This document shows, one piece after another, positions 8,768-17,801 of a stretch of DNA of 64,000 nt. The notes under the pieces are model-generated. The model was not told the DNA's origin. It saw only the letters and a list, made by a program, of their open reading frames with translations, and made no database searches. The first letter of the stretch is position 1. Each line of letters starts with the position of its first letter. The position numbers and the translations under genes were made by a program. Source of the DNA: an uncultured Oscillospiraceae bacterium (GTDB lineage Bacteria > Bacillota > Clostridia > Oscillospirales > Acutalibacteraceae); assembly GCA_900540275.1 (NCBI GenBank), contig UQFO01000010.1, positions 1 through 64,000 on the forward strand. Reading direction: 5' to 3'.

Positions 8768-9247
8768 ATGCCGGAAGAGGTGATTTTTTTGGATACAGAG
8801 TATATGCAAAAATCCAGTTCCAACCTGAAGGTCCTGCTTGCTTTTTTTGCCCTCCTCTTTTTTGCGTCTTCAGCAGCGGCGGTCTATTTGGCAACCGCCG
8901 GTGCGCTTATGCGGGAGGAGGGAATGAAAGAGCTTTTATTTGTAATTGTATTGGCGCTTGGTTCTTTGGCATTCTTTATTGTGGCAAAGATTCGTTCAAA
9001 AAGCGAAGTGACGATTTACCGCTCGCATATCAAGGGCCTGGCGGGCGTAGAAGGGCATCCAATCCGACTGCAGCCGTTCGACATCGAGTTCAAGGATATT
9101 GATTTTCTCGACGTCAATTACAGGAGGATTATATTTGAAAGCGGCGGCGTTTGCTACAGCGTATTATGCGCTTCCCATTTAGAAGCGGAGGAGCTGCATC
9201 TCTCTATTTTCCAGTTGACGGAAAACGCAAGGGTTTACGGTACGTGA
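8768..9247 (+). CDS. Membrane protein of unknown function with two predicted helices
   Basis: 159 aa from ATG. Two hydrophobic segments (about residues 21-43 and 54-74) form a hairpin, followed by a C-terminal soluble domain of about 80 residues with alternating strands, reminiscent of small bacterial PH-like membrane proteins, though I do not recognise the family. The ATG at 8768 has no good ribosome site. AGAGGTGA at 8776-8783 is well placed for a TTG start at 8789, which may be the real one. The 3' end overlaps the convergent tmcAL gene by 13 bp. A TGTGA-N7-TCACA site lies 44 bp upstream. Confidence 0.7.
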   Translation: MPEEVIFLDTEYMQKSSSNLKVLLAFFALLFFASSAAAVYLATAGALMREEGMKELLFVIVLALGSLAFFIVAKIRSKSEVTIYRSHIKGLAGVEGHPIRLQPFDIEFKDIDFLDVNYRRIIFESGGVCYSVLCASHLEAEELHLSIFQLTENARVYGT

Positions 9248-10437
9248 TTGGCTATGGCGGGAGAGGTATAATAGTCCTCGCCGCAGGGAGCGACGTTTAA
9301 AAACGAGAGGGCCTGTAAATCTGCCGCGCGCAAATCGAGCGCGAAAATATCCTTTTGGCCTCCATTCAATTTAGATTGGCTGTCGGTTGTCTTTATGATG
9401 ACCGGCAGCTTTGCTGTTTCTTTGGCCTTTTTGAGTACCTGTGCGCCGACCTCTCCCAGGCCGAGGACACGCAGATAGGGAACAGGCATATCCAGAAAAT
9501 CGGAGGAAATGCCCAAAAATGCGTTTATCATGATACGGCGAATGCGCGCGTAGGTGTACCGCTTCGTTTTTACGCCCATAATAATATCGGAGAGTGCCGT
9601 GTACTGCCGCACCGCGCCGTATATTCTGTTTTCAAGCCCTTCGGTTACATCGGGAAGCTTCTGGAAATCATTACGCTGCATACAGCGCAGCCGGTAAAGT
9701 ATTGCGCGCTCGAGGCGGTTTATATCGGATACCCTGCCGTTTGCAATATCCTCCCGCACAGGCTCTATGCAGCATTCCGGCATAAAAGCAAAGGCGCTGT
9801 CGTCTTTTTCCAGTATCAGCCTGCGGATATGGGAGGCGCTTGCAATATTGCCGGACGTTTTCCCGCTGTCGTGAGCGGCGCCTGTCCGCCTGACGGTAAA
9901 GGGGCGGATGCTGGAACCGAGCGTCAAGAGCGCGTGGATGTATTCAATCCCGAGCGTATTGTTCGGGTGGCGCAGTATGCTTTCAAGCTCAGGACTGGCA
10001 TCCGCCGAAGCTTCGCAGACGGCGCGCGCATAGCTTTTGCCCTGCGTTAAATTTTCTTTTATCTCTTTGGAAAATGAGCCGCCGTGTATTAGGCGTTCTG
10101 CCGCGCAAAGCTTCGCGGCATCGCCGCATTCACTCCCGAATGCCAGTGTGTCTACACAGCCCAGTGCGTCCGCGAGGCTTGCGCCCCCAAGGGCAAATCT
10201 TTGTGCGCTGGACGACGCCCATACTACGGGCAGCTCCAGCACGAGGTCGGCGCCGCCGAGCAGCGCGCATTTTGCCCGCGTGTATTTGGAAAGGACGGCA
10301 GGCTCCCCGCGCTGGACGAACGAACCGCTCATAATGGCAACGATATGCGTAGCCCCAGACAGGCGGAGCTGTTCAAACAAATACCGGTGCCCGTTATGGA
10401 ACGGGTTGAATTCGCTGATAACGGCAAAGACCTTCAT
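9235..10437 (-). CDS. tmcAL: tRNA(Met) cytidine acetate ligase
   Basis: 400 aa. TmcAL makes N4-acetylcytidine at the wobble position of elongator tRNA(Met), using acetate and ATP by way of acetyl-AMP. The N-terminal nucleotidyltransferase motif ISEFNPFHNGHRYL (HxGH type), then MSGSFVQRGEPA, then ADLVLELPVVWASSSA are characteristic. It is divergent from acetate kinase 120 bp away. Because the enzyme takes free acetate as substrate, that neighbourhood makes metabolic sense. Complete, normal length. Confidence 0.92.
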   Translation of the reverse strand: MKVFAVISEFNPFHNGHRYLFEQLRLSGATHIVAIMSGSFVQRGEPAVLSKYTRAKCALLGGADLVLELPVVWASSSAQRFALGGASLADALGCVDTLAFGSECGDAAKLCAAERLIHGGSFSKEIKENLTQGKSYARAVCEASADASPELESILRHPNNTLGIEYIHALLTLGSSIRPFTVRRTGAAHDSGKTSGNIASASHIRRLILEKDDSAFAFMPECCIEPVREDIANGRVSDINRLERAILYRLRCMQRNDFQKLPDVTEGLENRIYGAVRQYTALSDIIMGVKTKRYTYARIRRIMINAFLGISSDFLDMPVPYLRVLGLGEVGAQVLKKAKETAKLPVIIKTTDSQSKLNGGQKDIFALDLRAADLQALSFLNVAPCGEDYYTSPAIANHVP

Positions 10438-10486
10438 AAAAGCACCTTTTTTCCTTGTAAAAGTTGTGTAACGGCGCTTAAAATGG

Positions 10487-10520
10487 TTGAATTTGCCGCC
10501 GCTTTGTACTATTATATAGT
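10487..10520 (+). promoter_or_regulatory. Probable ackA promoter
   Basis: TTGAAT at 10487-10492 and TATTAT at 10510-10515 are 17 bp apart; an alternative pair is TTGCCG at 10493 with TATAGT at 10515-10520. Either would drive acetate kinase, whose GGAGGAG ribosome site follows. Confidence 0.5.
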
Positions 10521-10557
10521 ATTGTAGAAGTCAAAAGCAATATATAGGAGGAGAGCA

Positions 10558-11769
10558 ATGAAGATTTTGGTAATCAATGCGGGAAGCTCCTCGCTGAAAT
10601 ATCAGCTTTTTGATATGGATGACGAGAAAGTACTCGCAAAGGGAAACTGCGAAAGAATCGGGATGGAAGGCAGCCTAATCGGGCATAAAACGTCTGACGG
10701 AAGGCACAGGGAAATGAAGGCTGCTATGCCGGACCATACGGCGGCGTTCATGCAGGTGAAGGACGCGCTCACTGATTCGGAGGTAGGCGTTATCAAAGAT
10801 TTGAATGAAGTCAGCGCCATCGGCCACCGCATTGTCCAGGGCGGCGCGCTGTTCAGTAAAAGCGTTCTGGTAGACGACAAGGTAATCGAGGGGATTGAAA
10901 GCCTGATTCCGCTCGCGCCGCTTCATAATAAGGCGCATGTGCAGGCAATCAGGGCGTGTATCGACGTGTTTGGCAAGCAAGTGCCTGAGGTCGTCGTGTT
11001 TGACACGGCGTTCCACTCCACCATGCCGAGAAAGGCGTATATGTACCCCATCCCTTATGAATATTATGAAAAATATAAAATCCGCCGTTATGGGTTCCAC
11101 GGTACCTCTCACCGTTATGTCAGCGCGCGCTGCGCGGAGCTTATGGGCGAGGATATCAAGAACCTTAAAATTATCACCTGCCATCTCGGCAACGGCTCTT
11201 CCATTGCGGCGGTAGACGGCGGAAAGGTTATCGATACAAGCATGGGCCTTACCCCGCTCGACGGCTTTATGATGGGAACGCGTACCGGCACGCTCGACCC
11301 GTCGGTCGTTACGTTCCTTGCGGAAAAAGAAAACATGTCCCCCGCGCAGATGAGCGATATGCTCAACAAAAAATCCGGCCTGCTCGGTATTTCCGGAGTT
11401 TCGAGCGACGACAGGGACGTTACGAAGGGGGTAATCGAGGGCAACGACCGCTGCAAGCTCGCGCACGAGATGCTCCGCTACGAAATCAGTAAGTTCATCG
11501 GCAGCTATTACGTTGCGCTCGGCGGCTGTGACGCCATCGTCTTTACGGCGGGACTCGGTGAGAACCAGCCGCACCACAGGGAGGCAATCTGCGAAAGCCT
11601 TGCGTGCCTTGGCGTTGAAATTGACAAGGACAAAAACAATGCGGCGGTTAAAGGCCACGAGGGCTTAATCAGCAAGCCGGACAGCAAAATCAAGGTATAC
11701 GTCATCCCGACGAACGAAGAGCTGGTCATTGCCAGGGATACAGAGCAGATAGTGAAAGCGCATCAATAA
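10558..11769 (+). CDS. ackA: Acetate kinase
   Basis: 403 aa, full length. It interconverts acetyl phosphate plus ADP with acetate plus ATP, the terminal ATP-yielding step of acetate fermentation. ASKHA-fold motifs: NAGSSSLKYQLF at the very N-terminus (phosphate loop), GHRIVQGG, DTAFHSTMP, RRYGFHGTSHRYV, HLGNGSSIAAVDGGK, and GGCDAIVFTAGLGEN near the C-terminus. A strong TAGGAGGAG site precedes ATG. No phosphotransacetylase gene is adjacent in this window. Confidence 0.96.
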   Translation: MKILVINAGSSSLKYQLFDMDDEKVLAKGNCERIGMEGSLIGHKTSDGRHREMKAAMPDHTAAFMQVKDALTDSEVGVIKDLNEVSAIGHRIVQGGALFSKSVLVDDKVIEGIESLIPLAPLHNKAHVQAIRACIDVFGKQVPEVVVFDTAFHSTMPRKAYMYPIPYEYYEKYKIRRYGFHGTSHRYVSARCAELMGEDIKNLKIITCHLGNGSSIAAVDGGKVIDTSMGLTPLDGFMMGTRTGTLDPSVVTFLAEKENMSPAQMSDMLNKKSGLLGISGVSSDDRDVTKGVIEGNDRCKLAHEMLRYEISKFIGSYYVALGGCDAIVFTAGLGENQPHHREAICESLACLGVEIDKDKNNAAVKGHEGLISKPDSKIKVYVIPTNEELVIARDTEQIVKAHQ

Positions 11770-11773
11770 ACGA

Positions 11774-11807
11774 AAAGGCCGTTCTGCGTAAATGCAGGGC
11801 GGCCTTT
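11774..11807 (+). terminator. Hairpin after ackA
   Basis: Stem AAAGGCCG...CGGCCTTT with inner CTGC/GCAG pairing follows the ackA stop. The T-tract is only three bases, so termination may be partial and some readthrough into the gene at 11856 is possible. Confidence 0.6.
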
Positions 11808-11855
11808 AAAAAATCCGGGTGGTTTGAGACAGCAGTACATAAGGAGGCGTTCACG

Positions 11856-14800
11856 GTGAAAAAACATTTTAGAAAGCTTTTAAGCGCAGTTTTAGCATCT
11901 TTAATATTGGTAACCGCCCTGATGCCAGCGGCATCCGCGAAAAGTGCGGGAGATGAAGCGGCGGGACAGGCGGCATACGGCGCCGGAGACGTTGACGGCG
12001 ACGGGACGGTCACGACAAAGGACGTCCTGGAAATCCAAAAGCACCTTGCAAGCGTCGTCGTGCTGAATACGCAGCAGCTTTCGGCGGCTGACGTCACCGG
12101 AGACGGGAAGGTAGGCGTGAGCGACGCGCTGAGAATCCAGCAGTATCTTGCAAAGATGATAGGCAGCCTTGAGCCTGAGCGGAAAATAACGCGCGGAGAA
12201 TGGGCGGATATGCTCGTTTCATCCTGCGGGCTGCCGGCTGCAAATACGCAGGACGATGTTTATACCGATATTACCGGCAGCATTTATTATGAGTCGGTTC
12301 GCAGCCTGTACGCTTGCGGTGCCTTACCGGCGGATTTGGCAGCGGAATTTTCCCCGGAATCCGCGGTGAGCCGTGAATTTGCAGCCTATACAATCGCCCA
12401 TGCGCTCGGTTACCAGCCGGAGGGATACACGCTTTCCTGCATAGACGCGGACAGCGTGCGTTACCAGCAGGAAGCATACGTTGTGCTGAGCCTTGGTTTC
12501 CTTTCGCTTGAAAACGGCAGCTTCCTGCCGAAAAAAGAACTTACCTTTGTACAGGAAAAACAAATTGCCGAGAAACTCAGGACATATAAAGCAGGAGAAA
12601 AAATCGACCCTGACCACAAAAACTCGGTGGAGTACGCGCCCGGCGTACGAAAACTTGATAATGGCGTGGCAGTCGAAGAAAGCGGCACGACGGTTACGCT
12701 TTCGGGCAGCGGGGTACCGGCGCTCAAAAGCGGAGACGTGTTTGTCACGGAGCAGGCCGCGTATAAGGCGGTAAACGTTTCAGTCTCCGGTGGGAAAACA
12801 GTGGTAAAAACGTCACAGCCGCTGCTTCACGAGGTTGCCGGCCATATAGATGTGGAAACAACAGCTTACGGTGATGTTTCAAAAATAGAAAAAATCGAGA
12901 ACACTGTAATATTACAGGCCGCGTCAAATAAAAAGGCTGCAAAAGCTATCAATCCCAAGGACAGTTGGACGGAGGATATAGAACAAAAAATTGAAATAAA
13001 ACTCCCTAAAGTTGATATTGGCGGAGGGCTTCTTTTACAAATGAAGGGAACAGTTGATGTTCCTAAAGTCAATTGGAAATTTGAGGGCGACCTGCAAAAG
13101 GATCCAATTGACATTGAGGAACTGCTTTTGACGGTTGAAAGCTCCTCCAAGGTTGAATATGTTTTGGAAAGCGCGGACGGCGCCGCAAAGGAAAGAAAGC
13201 TGGAAAAGCCGCTGTTCCGAATTCCCGTTCCGCTGGGGTGGGGATTTACCGCCGACCTGGAGGTTGGAATAAAAATTACGGCGGAAGGAAAGGCCACGCT
13301 TACGGCAAAGTTTGACGGTGAGGAAGGAATCCGTATTGTTAACAATATGCCTTCCGTCATATATCGTCAGACGGGCGGAATGTCAGCTGAAATTAAAGCG
13401 TCTGTAAAGATGGGAACTACGGTAAGTCCCATCGTGAGCTTCTTAAGGCTTGCCGACCTTGCCGATATTTCCCTGTTTGTGGGACCGGCGGCCCATTTAA
13501 AGATGGAAGCCTCACAGGAAATAAACGGCCGTGTCTTGGTTTGCGGAGAGGGCGCCGTATTTGGCTTTGTTGAATTTACCGCAGGAACCAAAAGCCTTTT
13601 AAAATATTTAAAGCTAACCTATAAGCTGACGTTGTTTAATGAAAAAAATTCGTTCTGGCGAATGTCCAGCCACTGGGAGAACGGTTCCTTTGTTCCAAAA
13701 TGCACAAAAGACGATGAGCCGCAGGCGGAGCCGATAGCGCCGATACCGCCAGCCGCCGAGCCAGTACCTGCGCTTTCAAAGGCCGCTATGGTTGCTCCAT
13801 ATGAGTTGGATTACAAGATTTATGACGACGGCGTTTCCGTTTACGACTATGGGGGTACGAAAAACAACATCATTATTCCTGACTTTATCGACGGGCAACC
13901 CGTCACACGTGTTACTATGCAGAACAAAAATGTGCTGGGGATAACGCTTCCCTTATATTGCGCCGAGTTGATGGATACGATTAACGGGACCAGCATTGTT
14001 AGTATTGCGTTTGCCGAAGGAACAAAAACAATTAGGGCAGATGTCTTGAGTAGCCTAGCAGGACAGCAGGCTCGCAGGATAATAATACCGGATACGGTTG
14101 TGGAAATTGAAGACGAAGCATTTTCACATACTGATATTAATGAAATTGTATTGCCGGACAGCGTGAAAATAATCGGCAAAGATGCTTTTCGGAACTGTAT
14201 ATACCTTAAAAACGTAAGGCTGCCCCAGGGAATTACGGAAATACCTGATGGAATGTTTTTTAACACCGGCCTTGAAAAATTCACGGTGCCGCAGAGCGTC
14301 CAAAAAATTGGAAGCCTTGCGTTTTCTGGCTCGTATCTCAAAGAAATCAGCCTTCCGCAAGGTCTGCGGGAAATAGGCGAGCAGGCATTTCTGGGTAACC
14401 AGCTCGAGGAAGTGACCGTCCCGTCCGGCGTAATGTTTAACGGCGGCGGGCAGTTTGGCGCTAATAAATTTCTGGAACGAGTTGTTTTTGAAGACGGAGT
14501 AGATACAATACCGGACAGTTGTTTTTACGGATGCGAAGCACTGAAAGAGCTGACGCTGCCCGGCAATATAAAAGAAATTGGGGATTCTGCTTTTGGGGGC
14601 TGTCTTTCTTTAGAAAGAGTATCTTTTTCAGAAGGACTTGAAAGGCTTGGTTCCGGCGCTTTTGCCAGCTCCGGGCTTTCGAATATATTACTGCCTGAGT
14701 CACTCAGAGAAATTGGTTTCAGCGCTTTTTCCGGCTGCTATAATCTGCAGTCCGCCAGTTTGCCTGATGGGTTAACGCAGCTTGGCGCATATGCTTTTTC

Positions 14801-15230
14801 CGATTGTGAAAACCTGCGCGATGTAAATATACCAAGGGGAATATCAACCATTCCGCAGTTTGCCTTTAAGGGTACTGGTCTGGATAGGATAACGATTCCC
14901 GGTACTGTCAATACAATTGAGAGCTGGGCGTTTGTATTCTGTGAAAGCCTTCGGCACCTGACGATTGAAAACGGGGTAAAAAGAATTGAAGGCGCTTTTT
15001 CCGGCACACCTCTCACTGTGGTTACGATCCCCGAAAGTGTGCAATGGGTTGGTTCAGGCGCTTTTTCTTGTAAATCCCTCGATACCGTAGCATTCTTATC
15101 CGACAGTGCGCTAATTGAGGAGTATGCGTTTGAAAATGCTTCCGAGACCGTTTTTTATGGACACAAAAATTCGACAGCACAAGCATACGCAAAGCGATTT
15201 GGTTATCCGTTCGTAGAGCTGGAAAGCTGA
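11856..15230 (+). CDS. Secreted dockerin protein with SLH-like and BspA-type leucine-rich repeats
   Basis: 1124 aa, GTG start after AAGGAGG. Residues 1-28 form a signal peptide ending ASA. Residues 44-103 are a type I dockerin: two calcium-loop repeats, DVDGDGTVTTKDVLEIQKHLA and DVTGDGKVGVSDALRIQQYLA. It is unusual in being N-terminal. About 110-245 resemble S-layer-homology repeats (ITRGEWADMLV, SAVSREFAAYTIA). A middle beta-rich region of about 400 residues is unrecognised. Residues about 690-1110 are LRR_5/BspA repeats with the recurring pattern of Ile-Gly-(xx)-Ala-Phe and LPxGLxxIG. The dockerin implies docking onto a cohesin scaffold; the repeats suggest adhesion. No catalytic domain is evident. 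Confidence 0.88.
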   Translation: MKKHFRKLLSAVLASLILVTALMPAASAKSAGDEAAGQAAYGAGDVDGDGTVTTKDVLEIQKHLASVVVLNTQQLSAADVTGDGKVGVSDALRIQQYLAKMIGSLEPERKITRGEWADMLVSSCGLPAANTQDDVYTDITGSIYYESVRSLYACGALPADLAAEFSPESAVSREFAAYTIAHALGYQPEGYTLSCIDADSVRYQQEAYVVLSLGFLSLENGSFLPKKELTFVQEKQIAEKLRTYKAGEKIDPDHKNSVEYAPGVRKLDNGVAVEESGTTVTLSGSGVPALKSGDVFVTEQAAYKAVNVSVSGGKTVVKTSQPLLHEVAGHIDVETTAYGDVSKIEKIENTVILQAASNKKAAKAINPKDSWTEDIEQKIEIKLPKVDIGGGLLLQMKGTVDVPKVNWKFEGDLQKDPIDIEELLLTVESSSKVEYVLESADGAAKERKLEKPLFRIPVPLGWGFTADLEVGIKITAEGKATLTAKFDGEEGIRIVNNMPSVIYRQTGGMSAEIKASVKMGTTVSPIVSFLRLADLADISLFVGPAAHLKMEASQEINGRVLVCGEGAVFGFVEFTAGTKSLLKYLKLTYKLTLFNEKNSFWRMSSHWENGSFVPKCTKDDEPQAEPIAPIPPAAEPVPALSKAAMVAPYELDYKIYDDGVSVYDYGGTKNNIIIPDFIDGQPVTRVTMQNKNVLGITLPLYCAELMDTINGTSIVSIAFAEGTKTIRADVLSSLAGQQARRIIIPDTVVEIEDEAFSHTDINEIVLPDSVKIIGKDAFRNCIYLKNVRLPQGITEIPDGMFFNTGLEKFTVPQSVQKIGSLAFSGSYLKEISLPQGLREIGEQAFLGNQLEEVTVPSGVMFNGGGQFGANKFLERVVFEDGVDTIPDSCFYGCEALKELTLPGNIKEIGDSAFGGCLSLERVSFSEGLERLGSGAFASSGLSNILLPESLREIGFSAFSGCYNLQSASLPDGLTQLGAYAFSDCENLRDVNIPRGISTIPQFAFKGTGLDRITIPGTVNTIESWAFVFCESLRHLTIENGVKRIEGAFSGTPLTVVTIPESVQWVGSGAFSCKSLDTVAFLSDSALIEEYAFENASETVFYGHKNSTAQAYAKRFGYPFVELES

Positions 15231-15265
15231 GCGGTACCAAATTAACAGCCCCTCAAAATTAAGCT

Positions 15266-15300
15266 TTTGCCCCGTGTTTGCTTTCACGGGGCAAATTTTT
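15266..15300 (+). terminator. Terminator after the dockerin/LRR gene
   Basis: Stem TTTGCCCCGTG/CACGGGGCAAA followed by TTTTT. Confidence 0.88.
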
Positions 15301-15370
15301 GTGGTGTATGAATGATTTTTATGCTATAATCATCTCAGTATTATCCATGTGGGATGGAAGTAGGAGCTTT

Positions 15371-16387
15371 ATGGGAATCAATATTAATTTAGGCGCGTGG
15401 AACGGCGTGTTTGCCGTGCCGAACGACGTCGTGGACAAATATATTAGGCTGGCGACGGAAAAGCAGCTGAAGGTGCTTCTGTGGCTGCTGCGCAACGCGG
15501 GAAGCCAGTACACAGCGGAAGAAATGGCACAGGCGCTTTCGGTGCATCCGTCCGATATCGGCGATTATATCCAATTCTGGGTAAACGCGGGGCTTCTCTG
15601 TGAAATGCCGCAGGGCTTAGCACCCGCCCAGGGGCAAAGGGAAGAACCTGGGAAACCGGCGGCTGAAGAAACCGCGGCTGACAGGCAACCACAGCTGCGG
15701 CAGGAAAAAGCCCTCGGGGAAAAGAAAAAGCCGCGCGCTCTTTCCCGCCCGCAGAAGCCTGATTCCGCCTATGTTGCCAAACGTCTGAGCGAGTGCGGGG
15801 AGCTGTCCTTCCTGATGGAAGAGGCGCAGGTGATACTGGGAAAACCCTTGTCCGGGGGCGACAGCGCCACGCTTTTGATGCTCCATGAGGACGACGGGCT
15901 GCCGGTAGACGTGATTCTGATGATTTTACAGTACGCGGCAGGCGAGGGGAAAACCGCCATGCGCTATATAGAGCGTGTCGGCGCAGATTGGGCCAGTGAA
16001 GATATCGATTCCGTTGAGAAGGCGGAGGAAAAGCTCAGGGCAATCGCAGGCACAAAGGATGCGTGGGGAAAGGCCAGCAGGATATTTGGGCTCAACAGCG
16101 CGGGTTCCCCAACCAAAACGCAGCTTGAATGCGCCGGGCGATGGGTCAATGAGTGGAAGTACCAGGAGGACATGCTTCGGCTTGCTTACGAAACGTGCGT
16201 CGATACAAAGGGAGAGTATAGCCTGAAATATATCGACGGTATCATTAAGCGGTGGCACAGCGCGGGCATTATGGTGCCGCAGGATGTGGAAAACGCAAAG
16301 AAGCCGAAGAAAAAGGAACCGTTGCAAAAGCGCGGGACCTCATATGATATCGATGAACTTGAAAGCCTGAGCATGTTTGACGACTGA
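15371..16387 (+). CDS. DnaD-domain primosome protein
   Basis: About 338 aa from the ATG at 15371, which follows TAGGAG; the 31 codons open upstream have no ribosome site. DnaD proteins take part in replication restart and initiation together with DnaB and DnaI. An N-terminal winged-helix DnaD_N-like region (about 1-90) is followed by a charged linker and two C-terminal DnaD_2-type modules (about 145-215 and 235-310, the second with WVNEW, YIDGIIKRWHSAGI). It lies 41 bp before the helicase-loader gene, the usual clostridial order. A TATAAT box at 15325-15330 may belong to its promoter; no good -35 is seen. Confidence 0.88.
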   Translation: MGININLGAWNGVFAVPNDVVDKYIRLATEKQLKVLLWLLRNAGSQYTAEEMAQALSVHPSDIGDYIQFWVNAGLLCEMPQGLAPAQGQREEPGKPAAEETAADRQPQLRQEKALGEKKKPRALSRPQKPDSAYVAKRLSECGELSFLMEEAQVILGKPLSGGDSATLLMLHEDDGLPVDVILMILQYAAGEGKTAMRYIERVGADWASEDIDSVEKAEEKLRAIAGTKDAWGKASRIFGLNSAGSPTKTQLECAGRWVNEWKYQEDMLRLAYETCVDTKGEYSLKYIDGIIKRWHSAGIMVPQDVENAKKPKKKEPLQKRGTSYDIDELESLSMFDD

Positions 16388-16428
16388 CAGGCTTTGCCGC
16401 ATATTAAAGAAGAACGGAGGCTTAAGTT

Positions 16429-17436
16429 ATGGGCTACAGCAGAGATGTTTACCTGGCGGCGGAGGATGAAATGCAGCGCCGCCGCATGGACGCGCTGCGC
16501 AAGGCGGATGAAAGAAGCGCGCGCTTCTACGAAAAATACCCGCGTGCTCTCGAGCTGGAACGCCTGCTTTTGCAGACGGGCGTAAAGGCGGGCAAGGCTG
16601 TCGTAGGCGGTGCGGATGTGAAGGAAGAGCTTTTGAAGCTTAAAGAGGCAAATCAGGCCCAGCAGAAGGAGCTGCGCGGCATTTTTGAGCGCGCCGGTGT
16701 GCCGGAGGATTATCTTCAGCCACATTTTTACTGCAAAAACTGTGAAGACAGGGGCTATGTCGACGGGAAACGGTGCCCCTGTATGGAAAACCTGCTTCGG
16801 GAAAAGGCGTTTAACAAGCTTAACCGCCTGTCCCCGCTGTCACTTTCGAACTTTGAAACCTTCTCTCTTGAATATTATTCAGATGAACGCAGGGACGGCG
16901 GGCCTTCATCCAGAAGGCGTATGACACAGATATTCAACTACTGTAAAAAGTATGCAAAAATATTTACCCTGCAAAGCGACAGCCTTGTTTTCTGCGGCGC
17001 TACAGGGCTTGGCAAAACACATCTGGCGCTCGCTATCGCGAACGAAGTAACAAATATGGGCTTTGGCGTTGTTTACTGCAGCGCGCCAGACGTGGTCCAG
17101 GCGCTTGAAAAAGAGCAGTTTTCCAGAAGCGCAGATGATAAGGAAGATGGGGTAAGAAAGGCGCTGCTTGACTGCGACCTCCTGATACTCGACGATCTCG
17201 GTACCGAATTTATCACTCAGTTTACGAGCGGAGCGGTTTACAATGTATTCAATTCCCGCCTTACCGCGGGAAAGCCGACAATCATCAGTACGAACCTTTC
17301 GCTCAAGGAAATGGAAAAATATTATTCCGAACGGTTTGTTTCGCGCATAAGCGGCAGCTGCCAGCGGCTCGATTTTATCGGGAACGATGTACGAGTGCTC
17401 ATTAAAAAAGAGCGGTTGGGCAAAAAGGCGCAATAG
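16429..17436 (+). CDS. dnaI: DnaC/DnaI-type replicative helicase loader
   Basis: 335 aa. An AAA+ ATPase that loads the replicative helicase. An N-terminal helical region with a Cys cluster (CKNCEDRGYVDGKRCPCM, about 100-120, the zinc-binding region of DnaI) precedes the ATPase core: Walker A GATGLGKTHLA (about 190), Walker B LLILDDLGTE (about 250), and the sensor region around PTIISTNLS. CGGAGG lies before ATG. Transcribed with the DnaD gene. dnaC is the alternative name used for this family in clostridia. Confidence 0.9.
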   Translation: MGYSRDVYLAAEDEMQRRRMDALRKADERSARFYEKYPRALELERLLLQTGVKAGKAVVGGADVKEELLKLKEANQAQQKELRGIFERAGVPEDYLQPHFYCKNCEDRGYVDGKRCPCMENLLREKAFNKLNRLSPLSLSNFETFSLEYYSDERRDGGPSSRRRMTQIFNYCKKYAKIFTLQSDSLVFCGATGLGKTHLALAIANEVTNMGFGVVYCSAPDVVQALEKEQFSRSADDKEDGVRKALLDCDLLILDDLGTEFITQFTSGAVYNVFNSRLTAGKPTIISTNLSLKEMEKYYSERFVSRISGSCQRLDFIGNDVRVLIKKERLGKKAQ

Positions 17437-17511
17437 AAATAAATATAGTGACCGGCGGCGGAGCAAACCGCCCGCTGCCGGTAAACTGAGTAACGCGAAA
17501 AAAAATTTATA

Positions 17512-17540
17512 TTGACTTGCGATATTGAAAGGATTATAAT
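17512..17540 (+). promoter_or_regulatory. Promoter of tRNA-Gly
   Basis: TTGACT at 17512-17517 and TATAAT at 17535-17540, spacer exactly 17 bp, 24 bp before the tRNA. Confidence 0.88.
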
Positions 17541-17564
17541 AATTCTTAGAGTTTTGGTTGCTGT

Positions 17565-17640
17565 GCGGATGTAGCTCACCCGGTAGAGCGTCACCTTCCC
17601 AAGGTGAATGTAGCGAGTTCGAGTCTCGTCATCCGCTCCA
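17565..17640 (+). tRNA. tRNA-Gly (anticodon CCC)
   Basis: 76 nt with encoded CCA. Acceptor arms GCGGATG/CATCCGC pair fully. The anticodon arm TCACC/GGTGA holds loop TTCCCAA, giving anticodon CCC (reads GGG). The T-arm with GTTCGAGTC is standard. It has its own promoter and terminator. Confidence 0.95.
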
Positions 17641-17653
17641 TATGCTTTTGAGA

Positions 17654-17680
17654 GGATAGAGTTCGCTCTATCCGTTTTTT
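17654..17680 (+). terminator. Terminator of tRNA-Gly
   Basis: Perfect stem GGATAGAG/CTCTATCC with TTCG tetraloop, followed by G and six T. Confidence 0.95.
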
Positions 17681-17801
17681 ATAGGCTTTTCGCAAAATTT
17701 ATTTTATTTTGTCATATTGCGTAAAAGCGCCGGATACCATCTGTTGGGCGGGTTCCGGCGATGATAAACGGCCGGAGGGCTATTTGGGGGAGGAAATTTT
17801 T

